Origin: Priestia taiwanensis
GTDB taxonomy: Bacteria; Bacillota; Bacilli; Bacillales; Bacillaceae_G
NCBI RefSeq assembly: GCF_014638355.1
Contig: NZ_BMFK01000001.1
Coordinates: 1,379,160-1,443,159 of the forward strand
DNA: 64,000 nucleotides
Reading direction: 5' to 3'
Shown here: one piece after another, positions 8,658-17,705 of the stretch
How positions within the stretch are numbered: position 1 is the first letter of the stretch
Layout: each line of letters opens with the position of its first letter
Position numbers and translations under genes: made by a program
Notes under the pieces: model-generated
Told to the model about the DNA's origin: nothing
What the model saw: only the letters and a program-made list of their open reading frames with translations
Database searches by the model: none

Positions 8658-9977
8658 TTATAAGCCACCTTTATGTATTAACTGGAACAACATGTTCAAA
8701 CTTTCCTCTTGTGTCACAGACTCATGTACATCTTGCTTTAAAAATTCAATGATTTTTGGATAGAAATGAATTGCCTCATCAATTTCAGCAGAAGAACCCC
8801 GTTTATATGCTCCGATGTTAATTAAATCTTCCGCATTGATATACGTCGCTAGTAGCGATCTCACTTTTTCAGCTGCTTGTCTATGTTCTTTCGTGACAAT
8901 TTGATTCATCACACGACTTACACTTTTTAAGACATGAACAGCAGGGAATTGTCCTTTATTCGCTAATGCACGGTCTAATACTAAATGTCCATCTAAAATC
9001 CCCCGAACTGTGTCTGCTATCGGCTCATTCATGTCATCTCCGTCCACAAGTACTGTATAAAATGCAGATATAGTACCATGCTCACTCGTACCTGTTCGCT
9101 CTAACAATTTCGGTAAAATAGCAAATACAGATGGCGTATATCCTTTTGTAGTTGGAGGCTCCCCTACTGCTAAGCCAATCTCTCGTTGTGCCATCGCAAC
9201 ACGCGTAACAGAGTCCATCATAAACATGACATTCATCCCTTGATCTCGGAAGTACTCTGCTATCGATGTTGCAGTATACGCTCCTTTTAACCTCATTAAA
9301 GCAGGTTGGTCAGACGTCGCTACAATTACAATTGACTTCTTCAACCCTTCTGGTCCTAAGTCTTTTTCAATAAACTCTCGTACTTCACGACCACGCTCTC
9401 CAATTAATGCGATAACGTTGATATCCGCATTTGTATTCCGTGCAATCATACCCATTAACGTACTTTTCCCAACACCACTACCTGCGAAAATACCAATCCT
9501 TTGACCTTTTCCTACTGTTAATAAACTATCAATCATTTTGACGCCAACTTCTACTGTCTCATGAATAGGTGGTCTTTTCATTGGATTTGGCGGATCGTTC
9601 TCTGTTGTAACAGGAAGCAATCCTTTAGGCAACTTAGAACCATCTAGCGGATTACCAAGCGGATCAAGGACTTGTCCAAGCAACGCATGGCCAACTTTCA
9701 CTTGCAGTGGCATTCTCGTTGCCTCTACCATACATCCAGGAGAAATATCCTGTACATTTGTAAATGGCATTAATACGACATGCTCCCCTCGGAACCCGAC
9801 AACTTCTGCATATACTTTCTTTTCACTTTTTCCACCAACATGTATATAACACACGTCACCAATGGAAGATTCCGGACCTTTTGATTCAATCATTAATCCT
9901 ACTACTTTAGTAACCTTCCCATAACGCTTATATGTATCTACTGTATGAATATGTTGAAAGATTTCTTCACTATTCAT
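8658..9977 (-). CDS. fliI: Flagellum-specific export ATPase FliI
   Basis: FliI is the hexameric ATPase at the base of the flagellar type III export system. The Walker A motif GIFAGSGVGKSTLMG lies near residues 163-177, and the catalytic Glu region ALIGERGREVREF and Walker B segment MNVMFMMDSVTRVA follow in the order of F1-ATPase beta-like proteins. The substrate-class signature AVGEPPTTKGYTPSVFAILPK is complete. The 439-residue length is standard. It overlaps the end of fliH by 8 bases, and FliH is its regulatory partner. Confidence 0.97.
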   Translation of the reverse strand: MNSEEIFQHIHTVDTYKRYGKVTKVVGLMIESKGPESSIGDVCYIHVGGKSEKKVYAEVVGFRGEHVVLMPFTNVQDISPGCMVEATRMPLQVKVGHALLGQVLDPLGNPLDGSKLPKGLLPVTTENDPPNPMKRPPIHETVEVGVKMIDSLLTVGKGQRIGIFAGSGVGKSTLMGMIARNTNADINVIALIGERGREVREFIEKDLGPEGLKKSIVIVATSDQPALMRLKGAYTATSIAEYFRDQGMNVMFMMDSVTRVAMAQREIGLAVGEPPTTKGYTPSVFAILPKLLERTGTSEHGTISAFYTVLVDGDDMNEPIADTVRGILDGHLVLDRALANKGQFPAVHVLKSVSRVMNQIVTKEHRQAAEKVRSLLATYINAEDLINIGAYKRGSSAEIDEAIHFYPKIIEFLKQDVHESVTQEESLNMLFQLIHKGGL

Positions 9978-10749
9978 CTCGTTCCCCCTCCATTAGTTCG
10001 AGGAGTTTCTCTTTCATTTCCGCTAATTGTGTATCAATACTTGCATCAATTCTCCCAAACGAAGAATCAATAATACAATCATTCACTTGTAATTCTTCAT
10101 CAGGGTATATATACATATCTACATCTCTCTGTAACAATTCACATAACTCTTCTTTAAACGAAAGGAGCAATGGATACTTTTCTGGATGAATACGAATATG
10201 TACGTCTTGATGTTCCTGTACTTCTTTTACTGCTTTCTTTACTAACGGCATAAATTGTTCTGGCATATCAGTTAACATACTATCAAGAATACGCTCTGCT
10301 ACCTTCAGCCCTATTTTTAAAATCGTTTTATCGCTAGAGTCAAGGTGACGATTGTATTCTTCCCGCGACTGTTCCACAATATTATGTGCTTCTTTCAAGA
10401 GGTCATGGTACTCGCTATGTCCATACTCTCTTCCCTCTTCTATTCCAACAGCATATCCTTCATCCTTTGCTTGTCGGATAAGCATCTCCTTTTCTTGTAA
10501 CCACTGCTCGCGTTCTTGCGCCAACTGCATGTTCATCTCACTAACGTATTGTTCAAAATCATGTTTCTGTTGGATTGCTTGTCTTTCTTTCTCTTCCAAT
10601 AAAAGAATACGTTTCTCATGATGCTCTACTTCATCTACGTCGTGCTTCTCACCAGAAGTTAAGCGAATATTATTTAATTGAATACAATATTGATCGTTGG
10701 ACTCATCTAACACTTGATAGGATTTGATAATTCTAGACAACGATTTCAT
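9970..10749 (-). CDS. fliH: Flagellar assembly protein FliH
   Basis: FliH binds FliI, tethers it to the C ring and resembles the b and delta subunits of ATP synthase. The protein has an N-terminal SLSRIIKSYQV segment, a long coiled coil near residues 55-125, and a C-terminal domain with the alternating pattern seen in FliH/SctL (VAERILDSMLTDMPEQFMPL and FGRIDASIDTQLAEMKEKL). The ATG at 10749 sits directly behind GGAGGAG; a TTG three codons on has better spacing and is an alternative. The gene overlaps fliG by 17 bases. Confidence 0.9.
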   Translation of the reverse strand: MKSLSRIIKSYQVLDESNDQYCIQLNNIRLTSGEKHDVDEVEHHEKRILLLEEKERQAIQQKHDFEQYVSEMNMQLAQEREQWLQEKEMLIRQAKDEGYAVGIEEGREYGHSEYHDLLKEAHNIVEQSREEYNRHLDSSDKTILKIGLKVAERILDSMLTDMPEQFMPLVKKAVKEVQEHQDVHIRIHPEKYPLLLSFKEELCELLQRDVDMYIYPDEELQVNDCIIDSSFGRIDASIDTQLAEMKEKLLELMEGERDE

Positions 10750-11752
10750 CTCCTCCGCCTCTTGCCACAACAATAACACCAGCATCCTCTAACTTACGGA
10801 TAACATTCACAATACGTGTTTGAGCTTCTTCTACATCTTTCAAACGTACTGGACCCATGAATTCCATTTCATCTTTAAATGTTTCCACCATACGTTGAGA
10901 CATATTTCCAAACAGAACATTTTTCACTTCATCACTCGCTATTTTCAGTGATAGCATTAAATCTTCATTTTCAACTTCACGTATTACACGTTGAATAGCT
11001 TTCGTATCTAGAGTTACAATATCTTCGAATACAAACATGCGCTTCTTAATCTCTTCTGCTAATTCTGGATCTTGCATGCTAAGTGCATCTAAAATAGTCT
11101 TTTCTGTGCTTCTATCTACACCATTTAGCACATCCACAACAGCTTCAACGCCACCAGTTTGCGTATAATCTTGCGTCACTGTTGTTGATAGCTTTCGTTC
11201 TAGTATTTGTTCTACTTCGCTAATAATCTCCGGTGACGTACTATCCATTAACGCAATACGTTTTGCAACTTCTGCTTGTAATTCTGGTGCAAGCGCAGAC
11301 AAGATTTGTCCAGCTTGATTTGGATCTAAGTAAGATAACACTAGTGCAATTGTTTGCGGATGTTCATTTTGGATAAAGTGTAAAATTTGATTTGGATCGG
11401 CCTTTCTAGCAAAGTCAAATGGCTTAACTTGTAAAGACGAAGTTAATCGATTGATAATTTGAAGCGCTCTATCCTCTCCTAAGGCCTTCTCTAGCACCGA
11501 CTTAGCATATCCAATCCCTCCTTGCGCAATATAATCTTGCGCAAGGGCCATTTGATGAAATTCTTCAATAATTCCATCCTTCTCATCAGAAGTTACTTTC
11601 TTCATACCTGAAATTTCTAATGTTAATTTTTCAATTTCTTCTTCAGATAAGTTTTTATATACAGATGCCGAAACATCTGGACCTAGTGAAATAAGGAGTA
11701 TCGCGGCTTTTTGCTTACCAGTTAGTGCTTTCTTTATACTTTGATTAGCCAT
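10733..11752 (-). CDS. fliG: Flagellar motor switch protein FliG
   Basis: FliG is the rotor protein that contacts MotA stators and transmits torque; it joins the MS ring (FliF) to the C ring (FliM, FliY). Its 339 residues match the usual length. The N-terminal LTGKQKAAILLISLGPDVSA, the middle EHPQTIALVLSYLDPNQAG with the EHPQ motif near residue 130, and the charged C-terminal torque helix (RMFVFEDIVTLDTKAIQRVI) are all present. It begins 12 bases after fliF. Confidence 0.97.
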   Translation of the reverse strand: MANQSIKKALTGKQKAAILLISLGPDVSASVYKNLSEEEIEKLTLEISGMKKVTSDEKDGIIEEFHQMALAQDYIAQGGIGYAKSVLEKALGEDRALQIINRLTSSLQVKPFDFARKADPNQILHFIQNEHPQTIALVLSYLDPNQAGQILSALAPELQAEVAKRIALMDSTSPEIISEVEQILERKLSTTVTQDYTQTGGVEAVVDVLNGVDRSTEKTILDALSMQDPELAEEIKKRMFVFEDIVTLDTKAIQRVIREVENEDLMLSLKIASDEVKNVLFGNMSQRMVETFKDEMEFMGPVRLKDVEEAQTRIVNVIRKLEDAGVIVVARGGGDEIVV

Positions 11753-11764
11753 TTCTTTATCCTC

Positions 11765-13354
11765 CTAATCTTCCGATAACCAAGTACGAATAACTTTTGT
11801 GAATTCTTCTGGTTTCTCTTTCGCCAACTTCTCTAATTGCTTTCGACGAATAATTTCTTCTGTCTCAATTTCATTATTAATATCTTCAATACGAATTGGT
11901 TCCATAAATTCTTCTTCGATTTCTTCAGAATCGGCTCTCTTTTTACGTACTAGCATAACAACTAAAAGGATAATCGCTAGAAGTAATACTCCTCCAACAA
12001 TGTAAACCCACATCGGAATAGCTGTTGCTTGATTTGTAGTAGCTTCTGCTTTTCCTTTCAAATCACTTACCGTAACAGAAATTTTATTCGTAATTTCTTC
12101 ATCTGTTAATGGTGTTTCATCATTTTTTGAAATAGATGTTTTCACGATAGAAGATAACATTTTTTCAATATCATCTACTGTACGTTGTGGTAACGATGCT
12201 GGTTCACCTGGAGTTGGTGGTTCCACCGCTACTTGAATACCTAAGTCTTTCACTTTATAAGGACTTTCAACGATTTCTTTCTTAATACGATTTACTTCAT
12301 AATTAATGCGTTCATGGTTTTTATTGGATTCAGAATTCTGGTTATTATTCGCTCCTGCTGCATAACCCGTGCCAGCTGGCTCGTCCTCTCCTGTGCCAAC
12401 TGTACCACCTTCATTTTCCGAGTTCCCTGTATATGTTTCTTTAATTTTCTCCGCACTAATAGCAATACCTTGCATATTTTCTTTATCTACAGGCTCTACT
12501 AACTCTTCTGTACGATTTTCTTGTGTGAAGTCTAAATCTGCTGACACAACAACTGCTACTTTATCAGCGCCCATCATTGTGCTTAATAATTGCTGTACTT
12601 GGCGTTGAATATCACGCTCTACTTCTTTCTTCATATTGCGTTGCATCGCAAAGTTTGCGTTACCGCTTGTAGAATTTGTTGAATCTAAATCATAATACTC
12701 GAAGTTTTGATTCATGATAACAATATTTTCAGCTGGTAAATTCGGAACGCTTTTTGATACTAGATGATATAATGATTTCACTTGCTTCTCATCCGGATTA
12801 TAGCCAGGCTTTGTTTGCAATACGATAGATGCAGATGCAGCTTCAGATTTGTCACTTACCCATATACTTTCTTTTGGTAATGTAATCATGACCTTTGCAT
12901 CTTCAATTCCTTCAATGCCTTTCATTAATTTAACAAGTTCATTTTGCATCGCTTCTAGCTTTACAACATTAAACTCATTATCCGTCATACTTAAACTACT
13001 CTTTTGACCAAAGAAAGAATAATCAATAACTCCTGAATTTGGTATTCCTTTTGATGCTAATTCTACTTTCAATGCATCTGCGGCTGTATCTGGAACTAAA
13101 ATGGTATTACCATTGTTCGTAATCTGAGATACAACGCCTTTCGCATCTAATTCTTCCTTAATCTGACCAGCTTCTGCTGCAGATAAATTACTGTATAAAG
13201 GAACTAATGTCTGCTTTGTTAAAAAGTAAACAGAACCTGCCGCTACTAACAATACCGCAACGAGAGTCCCTATAATAAAACCTTTCTGCTTCTTCGTCCG
13301 ATTGGACCAATACTCTTTATATTGACCCATCTGACCTTTTATCTTCTCGTTCAT
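11765..13354 (-). CDS. fliF: Flagellar MS-ring protein FliF
   Basis: FliF builds the MS ring in the cytoplasmic membrane, the first structure of the basal body. Two membrane helices flank a large extracytoplasmic region: one near residues 26-44 (FIIGTLVAVLLVAAGSVYFL) and one near 444-466 (VYIVGGVLLLAIILLVVMLV). YscJ-type ring-building motifs are visible between them (ALKVELASKGIPNSGVIDYS). The cytoplasmic tail ends with the FliG-binding segment. I prefer the ATG at 13354, preceded by a G-rich site, over an ATG seven codons upstream. About 529 residues is normal. Confidence 0.95.
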   Translation of the reverse strand: MNEKIKGQMGQYKEYWSNRTKKQKGFIIGTLVAVLLVAAGSVYFLTKQTLVPLYSNLSAAEAGQIKEELDAKGVVSQITNNGNTILVPDTAADALKVELASKGIPNSGVIDYSFFGQKSSLSMTDNEFNVVKLEAMQNELVKLMKGIEGIEDAKVMITLPKESIWVSDKSEAASASIVLQTKPGYNPDEKQVKSLYHLVSKSVPNLPAENIVIMNQNFEYYDLDSTNSTSGNANFAMQRNMKKEVERDIQRQVQQLLSTMMGADKVAVVVSADLDFTQENRTEELVEPVDKENMQGIAISAEKIKETYTGNSENEGGTVGTGEDEPAGTGYAAGANNNQNSESNKNHERINYEVNRIKKEIVESPYKVKDLGIQVAVEPPTPGEPASLPQRTVDDIEKMLSSIVKTSISKNDETPLTDEEITNKISVTVSDLKGKAEATTNQATAIPMWVYIVGGVLLLAIILLVVMLVRKKRADSEEIEEEFMEPIRIEDINNEIETEEIIRRKQLEKLAKEKPEEFTKVIRTWLSED

Positions 13355-13393
13355 GAAATTCCCCCGGTTGTTCATTCATTCCATTTATATTGA

Positions 13394-13696
13394 CTACATA
13401 CTCATACGCATAACTTCTTGATATGCTTCGACTACTTTATTACGTACTTCTATCGTTGTTTGTAACATGACACTTGATTTTTCTGCTGCAATCATTACAT
13501 CATGAAGTTCGATATCTCCGCCCTTTATTAAAAGGTTCGTGGCTTTATCTGAAGCAAGTTGTGCCTCATTTACTTGATTAATCGCATCTTTTAATACAGT
13601 TGAGAAGCTTGTTGTATTCTTTTGTTCAACTCTCACATCACCGACAGGTGTTGTTACTGATTGTATACCTGTTATACCATTTATGTAATTCGGCAT
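13394..13696 (-). CDS. fliE: Flagellar hook-basal body complex protein FliE
   Basis: FliE is the small exported adaptor between the MS ring and the rod. The 100-residue protein has the conserved C-terminal helix region (LHDVMIAAEKSSVMLQTTIE, then VRNKVVEAYQEVMRM). GAGGAGG lies before its ATG. Its place between flgC and fliF is invariant in Bacillus fla/che operons. No signal peptide is present, as expected for a type III substrate. Confidence 0.95.
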   Translation of the reverse strand: MPNYINGITGIQSVTTPVGDVRVEQKNTTSFSTVLKDAINQVNEAQLASDKATNLLIKGGDIELHDVMIAAEKSSVMLQTTIEVRNKVVEAYQEVMRMSM

Positions 13697-13734
13697 TCTT
13701 TTTTCTCCTCCTCATTCAAAATTATAGTACTCTG

Positions 13735-14190
13735 TTATTTCCCAATTTCTAGCGCTTTCATAAGCATTCCTTTTGATGCATTGAATACCGTTACATTTGC
13801 TTCATATGAGCGACTTGCACTCATTAAATCTACCATTTCTTTTAAAGGATCCACGTTAGGTAATTGTACATAACCTTCCGCATTCGCATCTGGATGTTGT
13901 GGATTAAACACTTGTTTAAACGGTGTTTGGTCTTCTGCGATACGTGTTACATTTACACCATGTCCCACTTTCGCATTGCTACCTTTCAATTCTTGCTGAA
14001 AGATAGATGAAAACGAAGATTGTTGTGGCGCCATTTGCACTAATTTTCTGCGATACGGTTGCCACTCACCATTTACAAATTCTGCTCTCGTTGTATCTGC
14101 ATTTGCCATATTTGATGAAACAACATCCATTCTCAAACGTTGTGCCGTTAAAGCTGATGAAGAGATGTTTAAACTATGAAATATTGACAT
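13735..14190 (-). CDS. flgC: Flagellar proximal rod protein FlgC
   Basis: FlgC is a proximal rod subunit exported by the flagellar type III system. The N-terminal rod motif SSALTAQRLRMDVVSSNMAN and the C-terminal motif LMSASRSYEANVTVFNASKG are complete, and the central NPQHPDANAEGYVQLPNVDP segment is diagnostic for FlgC. The 151-residue length is standard. AGGTGGG precedes the ATG, and the gene starts two bases after the flgB stop. Confidence 0.96.
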   Translation of the reverse strand: MSIFHSLNISSSALTAQRLRMDVVSSNMANADTTRAEFVNGEWQPYRRKLVQMAPQQSSFSSIFQQELKGSNAKVGHGVNVTRIAEDQTPFKQVFNPQHPDANAEGYVQLPNVDPLKEMVDLMSASRSYEANVTVFNASKGMLMKALEIGK

Positions 14191-14192
14191 GC

Positions 14193-14582
14193 TTATTTCC
14201 CACCTTTAATAACAGTTTGTAACGATCTGAACTTTCCATTCAAGCGATCTACCAATGCCTGATTATAAATCTGGTTTTGTGCAAGCATTGCCATTTCCTT
14301 ATCTATATCTACATTATTTCCGTTATGATTATATGTACCTTTTCGTTCTGTTAGTTCATACGGATTCCCACTACTTGTTGAAAAATCTAGGTGCTTTATA
14401 GATGACTTATTTGCTTTCATAGAAGATATTGCATTCGTAAACTCATCTTTAAACGATACATCGCTCGCTTTATAATTCGGAGTGTCTGCATTTGAGATAT
14501 TTTGAGAAATTGTCTTTTGTTTAATTGCTGAATATGAAATACCTTTTTCTAATTTACTTATCGTTCCACCAAATAAATCCAT
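14193..14582 (-). CDS. flgB: Flagellar proximal rod protein FlgB
   Basis: FlgB is a proximal rod subunit and the first gene of the fla/che operon. The motif KQKTISQNISNADTPNYKAS near residues 22-41 and the C-terminal helix (MAMLAQNQIYNQALVDRLNG) define the family. The open frame runs 12 codons further upstream, but the ATG at 14582 has AAAGGGG at good spacing and gives the usual length of about 129 residues. It follows the codY terminator by about 260 bases, the promoter region of the operon. Confidence 0.94.
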   Translation of the reverse strand: MDLFGGTISKLEKGISYSAIKQKTISQNISNADTPNYKASDVSFKDEFTNAISSMKANKSSIKHLDFSTSSGNPYELTERKGTYNHNGNNVDIDKEMAMLAQNQIYNQALVDRLNGKFRSLQTVIKGGK

Positions 14583-14840
14583 TTTCGTCCCCTTTATGCC
14601 ATAATGTGTGCTATACATACAAATCCACTTAATATAATCTAATATTCGTCACTATTCTACATTATATCAATATTATTCGACTTTTTCTCACGTCTTTCTA
14701 CACGTTTTCGACATGAATTAAAAATGGGTCTTTTTACCTACAATACCATGTCTTTAGTACTAAAAATGGCTTTTTGTTCGCTATCGATACGATAATTGTT
14801 GGATTAATTCCCTTTTTTTGTATATATCTATATATAAATA
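14583..14840 (-). promoter_or_regulatory. fla/che operon promoter region, codY-flgB gap
   Basis: This AT-rich gap between the codY terminator and flgB must hold the main start of the flagellar operon. The best SigA-like element is an extended -10, TGATATAAT, with its hexamer at 14661-14666; no good -35 is seen 17 bases upstream, which fits an extended -10 or an activated promoter. I found no clear SigD element and no CodY box with fewer than four mismatches, although CodY controls this operon in B. subtilis. Two imperfect direct repeats sharing TAAAAATGG and a following CTTTTT (plus-strand sense, about 14712-14736 and 14747-14775) are of unknown role. Confidence 0.5.
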
Positions 14841-14880
14841 AAAAACCCCTCATAACGATCGTTTCGTTATGAGGGGTTTT
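14841..14880 (-). terminator. Rho-independent terminator after codY
   Basis: A long GC-rich hairpin: ACCCCTCATAACGA pairs with the matching arm ending GAGGGGT, with a small loop, and the minus strand continues with a T run. It lies six bases after the codY stop and separates the xerC-hslVU-codY unit from the flagellar operon. Confidence 0.92.
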
Positions 14881-14886
14881 CGTTAA

Positions 14887-15666
14887 TTAGTTAGTTTTTA
14901 GTTTTTCAAGCTCAAGTAAGAATTTATCGTTTAATACTTTAATGTATGTTCCTTTCATACCTAAAGAACGCGATTCGATAACTCCAGCACTTTCTAACTT
15001 ACGTAGTGCATTAACGATTACTGAACGTGTAATTCCAACACGATCTGCAATTTTACTAGCTACAAGTAATCCTTCGTGTCCACTTAATTCTTCAAAGATA
15101 TGCTCGATTGCTTCTAACTCACTGTATGATAATGAGCTAATTGCCATTTGAACAACAGCTTTGCTACGTGCTTCTTCTTCAATCTCAGAAGCTTTTTCAC
15201 GTAACATTTCCATTCCTACTACTGTTGCACCGTACTCACCTAATACTAAATCGTCATTCTCGAATGGTACACCTACACGCGCAAGAACTAGTGTACCAAG
15301 ACGCTCACCGCCACCAATAATTGGTACAACTGTCGTTAAACCAGCTTGGAATAATTCTTTGTTTTCTACTGGGAATGCAGTGTGCTCATCGTTAATATCT
15401 AAGTTTGAAGATGTTTCAGCAAGATTTAATAAGCTATTTGTGTATTCTTCTGGGAAACGGCGCTCTTCAAGCATACCTTTCATACGTTCGTTTTCAATTT
15501 TTTGCGTAATACCGTAACCTAAAATTTTCCCACGACGGCTTACGATAAATACGTTTGCTTCGATAACTTCCGTTAATGTATCAGCCATTTCTTTGAAGTT
15601 AACTGGCTTACCAGCTGACTGTTGTAATAACTTATTAATCTTTCTCGTTCTTTCTAACAATTCCAT
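14887..15666 (-). CDS. codY: GTP-sensing global repressor CodY
   Basis: CodY senses branched-chain amino acids and GTP and represses many stationary-phase, nutrient-uptake and motility genes in Firmicutes. The 259-residue protein has the N-terminal GAF domain (about 1-155, with [16 protein letters not shown] and FPEEY) and the C-terminal winged helix, whose recognition region [20 protein letters not shown] is essentially identical to other Bacillus CodY. AGGAGG precedes the ATG. It is the last gene of xerC-hslV-hslU-codY, the old codVWXY operon. A likely CodY box lies upstream of sucC in this same window. Confidence 0.98.
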   Translation of the reverse strand: MELLERTRKINKLLQQSAGKPVNFKEMADTLTEVIEANVFIVSRRGKILGYGITQKIENERMKGMLEERRFPEEYTNSLLNLAETSSNLDINDEHTAFPVENKELFQAGLTTVVPIIGGGERLGTLVLARVGVPFENDDLVLGEYGATVVGMEMLREKASEIEEEARSKAVVQMAISSLSYSELEAIEHIFEELSGHEGLLVASKIADRVGITRSVIVNALRKLESAGVIESRSLGMKGTYIKVLNDKFLLELEKLKTN

Positions 15667-15688
15667 TATTAAAATCCTCCTACATGCT

Positions 15689-17080
15689 TTACAAAATAAA
15701 TTGACTTACGTCCTTGTTCTTTGCAATCGTTTGTAACTTTTCTTCTACATACTGTGGTGTAATCGTTATTTTCTCTAATGTAATTTCGGAAGCTTCAAAT
15801 GATAAATCTTCTAACAGCTTTTCCATGATTGTATGTAGCCTTCTTGCTCCAATGTTATCCGTTTGTTGATTTACATCAAAGGCAATTTCTGCTATTTTAC
15901 GAATAGCTTCGTCAGAAAATTCAATTTCTATACCTTCCGTCTGTAATAATGCGATATATTGTTTTGTTAAAGCGAAATCTGGTTCAATTAAAATATTCAC
16001 GAAATCTTCAGCCGATAACTTTGTTAATTCAACACGAATCGGGAATCTCCCTTGAAGTTCTGGAATTAAATCAGAAGGCTTTGACATATGAAATGCTCCA
16101 GCAGCAATGAAGAGGATATGGTCCGTCTTAATTGCCCCATACTTTGTTACAACAGTCGATCCTTCCACAATTGGTAGAATATCACGTTGTACACCTTCAC
16201 GAGATACATCAGCAGATGCACTCCCTTTTCCAGCAATCTTATCAATTTCATCGATAAAAATAATACCAAGCTGCTCCGCACGATAAATAGCATCTTGTGT
16301 TACTTCATCCATATCGATTAACTTACTAGCTTCTTCATTCGTTAATACTTTACGAGCATCACTTACGGGTAATTTGCGCTTTTTCTTCTTCTTTGGTAAG
16401 AAGCTTCCTAGCGCATCTTGTACGTTCATGCCCATTTGTTCCATTCCTGAACCTTGTAACATGTCAAACATCGACATTTGTTGTTCTTCTATTTCAACCA
16501 TCACTAGTTCATTTTCTAATTCGCCTAACGCTAATTTTTGTTCTATTATCTTCCGCTTATGCGAAAGCTCAGTATCTTCTTTCAAATCGTCTTGAGACGG
16601 TTCTTCAGATCCCCCACCGAACAACATTTCAAGTGGATTTTTGTATGTTGATTGTTTCTTTGTACTTGGCACTAATAATTCGACGAGGCGATAATTTGCT
16701 TGCTCTTCAGCTTTCGCTTGAACACTAATCATCTTCTCTTCTTTCACCAAGCGTACTGATGTTTCCATTAAATCACGAATCATCGATTCCACATCACGAC
16801 CAACATACCCTACTTCTGTAAACTTAGTCGCCTCTACTTTAATGAACGGTGCTCCTACGATCTTTGCCATCCTTCTTGCGATTTCCGTTTTTCCAACACC
16901 AGTCGGCCCTATCATTAAAATGTTTTTAGGAGAAATTTCATCACGAATTGTTTCTTTTAACAAACTTCGACGGTAACGATTTCGTAAGGCTATAGCCACC
17001 GCTTTCTTTGCGCTTTTTTGACCAACGATATACTGATCTAATCTTTCAACAATTTGACGCGGAGTTAAATTTGCCTTCAT
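15689..17080 (-). CDS. hslU: ATP-dependent protease ATPase subunit HslU (ClpY)
   Basis: AAA+ unfoldase that feeds substrates to the HslV peptidase. Walker [10 protein letters not shown] (residues 58-66), the GYVGRDVES pore motif, Walker [11 protein letters not shown] and sensor motifs ([15 protein letters not shown], and [15 protein letters not shown] near the C terminus) are in place. The intermediate domain, about residues 110-240, contains a low-complexity KKKKKRK stretch near residue 232. The 463-residue length is standard. It starts 13 bases after hslV and the two products form one complex. Confidence 0.97.
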   Translation of the reverse strand: MKANLTPRQIVERLDQYIVGQKSAKKAVAIALRNRYRRSLLKETIRDEISPKNILMIGPTGVGKTEIARRMAKIVGAPFIKVEATKFTEVGYVGRDVESMIRDLMETSVRLVKEEKMISVQAKAEEQANYRLVELLVPSTKKQSTYKNPLEMLFGGGSEEPSQDDLKEDTELSHKRKIIEQKLALGELENELVMVEIEEQQMSMFDMLQGSGMEQMGMNVQDALGSFLPKKKKKRKLPVSDARKVLTNEEASKLIDMDEVTQDAIYRAEQLGIIFIDEIDKIAGKGSASADVSREGVQRDILPIVEGSTVVTKYGAIKTDHILFIAAGAFHMSKPSDLIPELQGRFPIRVELTKLSAEDFVNILIEPDFALTKQYIALLQTEGIEIEFSDEAIRKIAEIAFDVNQQTDNIGARRLHTIMEKLLEDLSFEASEITLEKITITPQYVEEKLQTIAKNKDVSQFIL

Positions 17081-17093
17081 TCTCGCTCTCCCC

Positions 17094-17636
17094 CTATAAC
17101 TCTTCTAAAATGATATTGTTATTCGTATATACGCAAATATCACTTGCTATTTCTAAGCTCGCTTTCGCTATTTCTTTCGCAGAAAGGTGCTCTCCAGCAT
17201 GTTTCTTTAACGCACGACCAGCCGACATCGCATAATTCCCACCAGAGCCAATTGATAAAATACCATCGTCTGGTTCAATTACTTCACCTGTACCTGAAAC
17301 AAGTAATAGGTGTTTTGTGTCCATAACAATTAGCATTGCCTCTAATTGTTTCAACACTTTATCCCCACGCCATTGCTTTGCAAGCTCTACAGCTGCACGC
17401 TGAATGTTGCCATTAAATTCTTCGAGCTTTCCCTCGAACATTTCAAACAAAGTAAAAGCATCTGCAACTGACCCAGCAAAACCGGCCAGTACTTTACCAT
17501 TGAATAGTCTTCTCACTTTGCGCGCTGTATGCTTCATCACGACAGAATTTCCGAATGTTACTTGACCGTCTCCGGACATAGCACACTCACCATTATGATG
17601 AATAGCGAATATTGTTGTTGCATGAAAATTTCCCAT
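17094..17636 (-). CDS. hslV: ATP-dependent protease peptidase subunit HslV (ClpQ)
   Basis: N-terminal-nucleophile peptidase of the HslVU protease. The proteasome-beta-like core is clear: [40 protein letters not shown] and [18 protein letters not shown] chose the ATG at 17636, seven bases after AAGGAGG; an ATG two codons earlier is too close. This gives 180 residues starting [11 protein letters not shown]. The B. subtilis homologue CodW is known to use an N-terminal Ser; no Ser is present near this N terminus, and the Thr of ATTI aligns with the catalytic Thr of E. coli HslV. How the six residues before it are removed is not known. Confidence 0.95.
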   Translation of the reverse strand: MGNFHATTIFAIHHNGECAMSGDGQVTFGNSVVMKHTARKVRRLFNGKVLAGFAGSVADAFTLFEMFEGKLEEFNGNIQRAAVELAKQWRGDKVLKQLEAMLIVMDTKHLLLVSGTGEVIEPDDGILSIGSGGNYAMSAGRALKKHAGEHLSAKEIAKASLEIASDICVYTNNNIILEEL

Positions 17637-17705
17637 TCTCATACCTCCTTGTTTTAAAAACGAGTTTCCAGTAGGTACTAAAACTGAAAAAAAGCATCTA
17701 AAATG

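Noticed and set aside
15913..15930. CodY-box-like sequence inside hslU (CAGAAAATT core)
   Set aside because: Only about 11 of 15 positions match and it lies within coding sequence; not stronger than chance in AT-rich DNA.
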